From the NCBI RefSeq assembly GCF_001854605.1, contig NZ_MKJU01000025.1:186378-250377 (forward strand): a DNA stretch of 64,000 nt, given 5' to 3'. A model generated the notes under the pieces. It made no database searches. It was given only the letters and a program-made list of their open reading frames with translations, and was not told the origin of the DNA. This document shows positions 63,411 to 64,000 of the stretch, one piece after another. How positions within the stretch are numbered: the first letter of the stretch is position 1; every line of letters begins with the position of its first letter. The translations under genes were made by a program, and so were the position numbers. The stretch is from Pseudoalteromonas amylolytica. GTDB taxonomy: Bacteria; Pseudomonadota; Gammaproteobacteria; Enterobacterales; Alteromonadaceae.

Positions 63411-63433
63411 CTGACTCAGTATAGCTGAGTCAG
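63411..63433. terminator. Hairpin at the end of the BatD-like gene
   Basis: CTGACTCAG (63411-63419) / CTGAGTCAG (63425-63433), loop TATAG; nine perfect pairs that include the last codons and the stop codon of the BatD-like gene. Downstream on the minus strand follow GTGAAAATTAATTTT, a poor T-run, so terminator strength is uncertain. Confidence 0.5.
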
Positions 63434-64000
63434 ATGAGCGCTATCTTGTGCCGCGTGTTTTTTTATGGCTGTTTGCAGCAGTTGATATATCTGTGTTAAA
63501 TCCGCACTGTGGGTGCTCTCACTATAAAGGGATGCCTGTAGCTTGGCAATTTCATCGCTAAGCTCAGGGGAGTTTAACTGTGCCAGCCAAGCATCAAAGC
63601 CGAGCGTCGGAGCTTGCTTTTTAGCCAAGGCTCTCAATGCTTGATAAAACTCATGGGCGTTATGTTGTTTTGCAGCCGCTTTTAGAGCAATCATTGAGTC
63701 TGGCGCTTTTGCTGACGTTTTTGGCTGAGGTGCCTGTGGCTTTTTAAACCACCAAATTGCTAAAGTTAGCAACCACAAGATATAGCCAGCTCCCATTACA
63801 ATCCAATCGATAAGGGTTTTACTTGCTGTTTCAACAGGCGTATTTACTGGCAAACTTTGTGCAGGCTGATTGGGTTGCTCTGTGTTGCCTTGTGGGTTTT
63901 CTGGTGCTACGGGCGATACAGGCGCTGTAATTGGGGCAAGCGGTTGATTAGGGTCGGCAATCACAGTGATAGTTCGTGCGGGTAATGTCGCGTAATTTAC
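63416..64000 (-). CDS. BatD-like protein, C-terminal part (5' end outside window)
   Basis: Partial: 194 codons are visible and the frame runs off the window edge. The sequence begins YATLPARTITV, which resembles the end of the beta-domain of BatD proteins, followed by a Pro/Ala/Gln-rich segment, one membrane helix (WIVMGAGYILWLLTLAIWWF) and a cytoplasmic helical part (AAAKQHNAHEFYQALRALAK). This is the layout of BatD of the MoxR/BatA-BatB cluster, thought to act in envelope stress. The cluster itself would lie beyond the window. Confidence 0.72.
   Translation of the reverse strand, partial: VNYATLPARTITVIADPNQPLAPITAPVSPVAPENPQGNTEQPNQPAQSLPVNTPVETASKTLIDWIVMGAGYILWLLTLAIWWFKKPQAPQPKTSAKAPDSMIALKAAAKQHNAHEFYQALRALAKKQAPTLGFDAWLAQLNSPELSDEIAKLQASLYSESTHSADLTQIYQLLQTAIKKHAAQDSAHLTQLY

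Noticed and set aside
1..64000. CRISPR array, insertion sequences, integrons, rRNA
   Set aside because: No regularly spaced repeats, transposase or integrase genes, or rRNA sequence were seen on either strand.

Overview
The window is a low-GC chromosomal segment of a polarly flagellated marine gammaproteobacterium, most likely Pseudoalteromonas or a close Alteromonadales relative. The basis is gene order (flrABC, fliE to fliR, flhBAFG, fliA, che genes, parC/parP, cheW, then ccmA to ccmI), FlhF/FlhG polar-placement genes and protein sequences close to Vibrio and Shewanella types. No transposase, prophage or CRISPR array is visible. Genes are densely packed and no gap exceeds 300 bases.

Layout. 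1-4.0 kb: 3' end of the sigma-54 activator gene flrA, a convergent tagA (3-methyladenine glycosylase) with a LexA-type operator, and the two-component pair flrB-flrC. 4.0-22.6 kb: basal body, export and motor genes fliEFGHIJKLMNOPQR and flhBA, then flhF, flhG and fliA. 22.6-29.8 kb: chemotaxis genes cheY, cheZ, cheA, cheB, parC, parP, cheW and a DUF2802 gene. 29.8-32.5 kb, minus strand: a two-gene unit encoding an orphan FlhB C-terminal-domain protein and a second FliK-like protein. 32.6-40.3 kb: cytochrome c maturation genes ccmABCDEFGHI and mlaA. 40.4-51 kb: mixed genes (small unknown protein, Kef-type antiporter, Spo0M-like, ElaA-like, NSS symporter, Rst-like two-component system, MipA/OmpV porin, lipoprotein, serine hydrolase). 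50.8-57.5 kb: conserved housekeeping block yhbY / rlmE-ftsH, folP-glmM-tpiA-secG, tRNA-Leu(GAG). 57.6-64 kb: helD, a glutamate dehydrogenase, a Tim44-like protein, an ECF sigma factor with a coupled DUF3379 protein, and the 3' end of a BatD-like gene.

How it works together. Four well-spaced -24/-12 (sigma-54) promoters precede flrB, fliE, fliK and flhA. This fits a hierarchy in which FlrA starts flrBC and the early operons and FliA serves late genes lying elsewhere. CheA, CheW, ParC and ParP form the polar chemotaxis array, whose output CheY acts on the FliM/FliN switch.

Most interesting points: (1) a LexA box placed inside the tagA promoter; (2) three CheZ/FliM-like motifs in the CheA linker, where a P2 domain would be expected; (3) the FliK-like plus FlhB-C-terminal pair; (4) a 15-bp mRNA hairpin that would occlude the mipA start codon; (5) an intrinsic terminator between cheA and cheB; (6) an early sigma-54 promoter inside the fli cluster that also decides the fliK start codon. 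All family calls are from reading the sequence; no database search was run.
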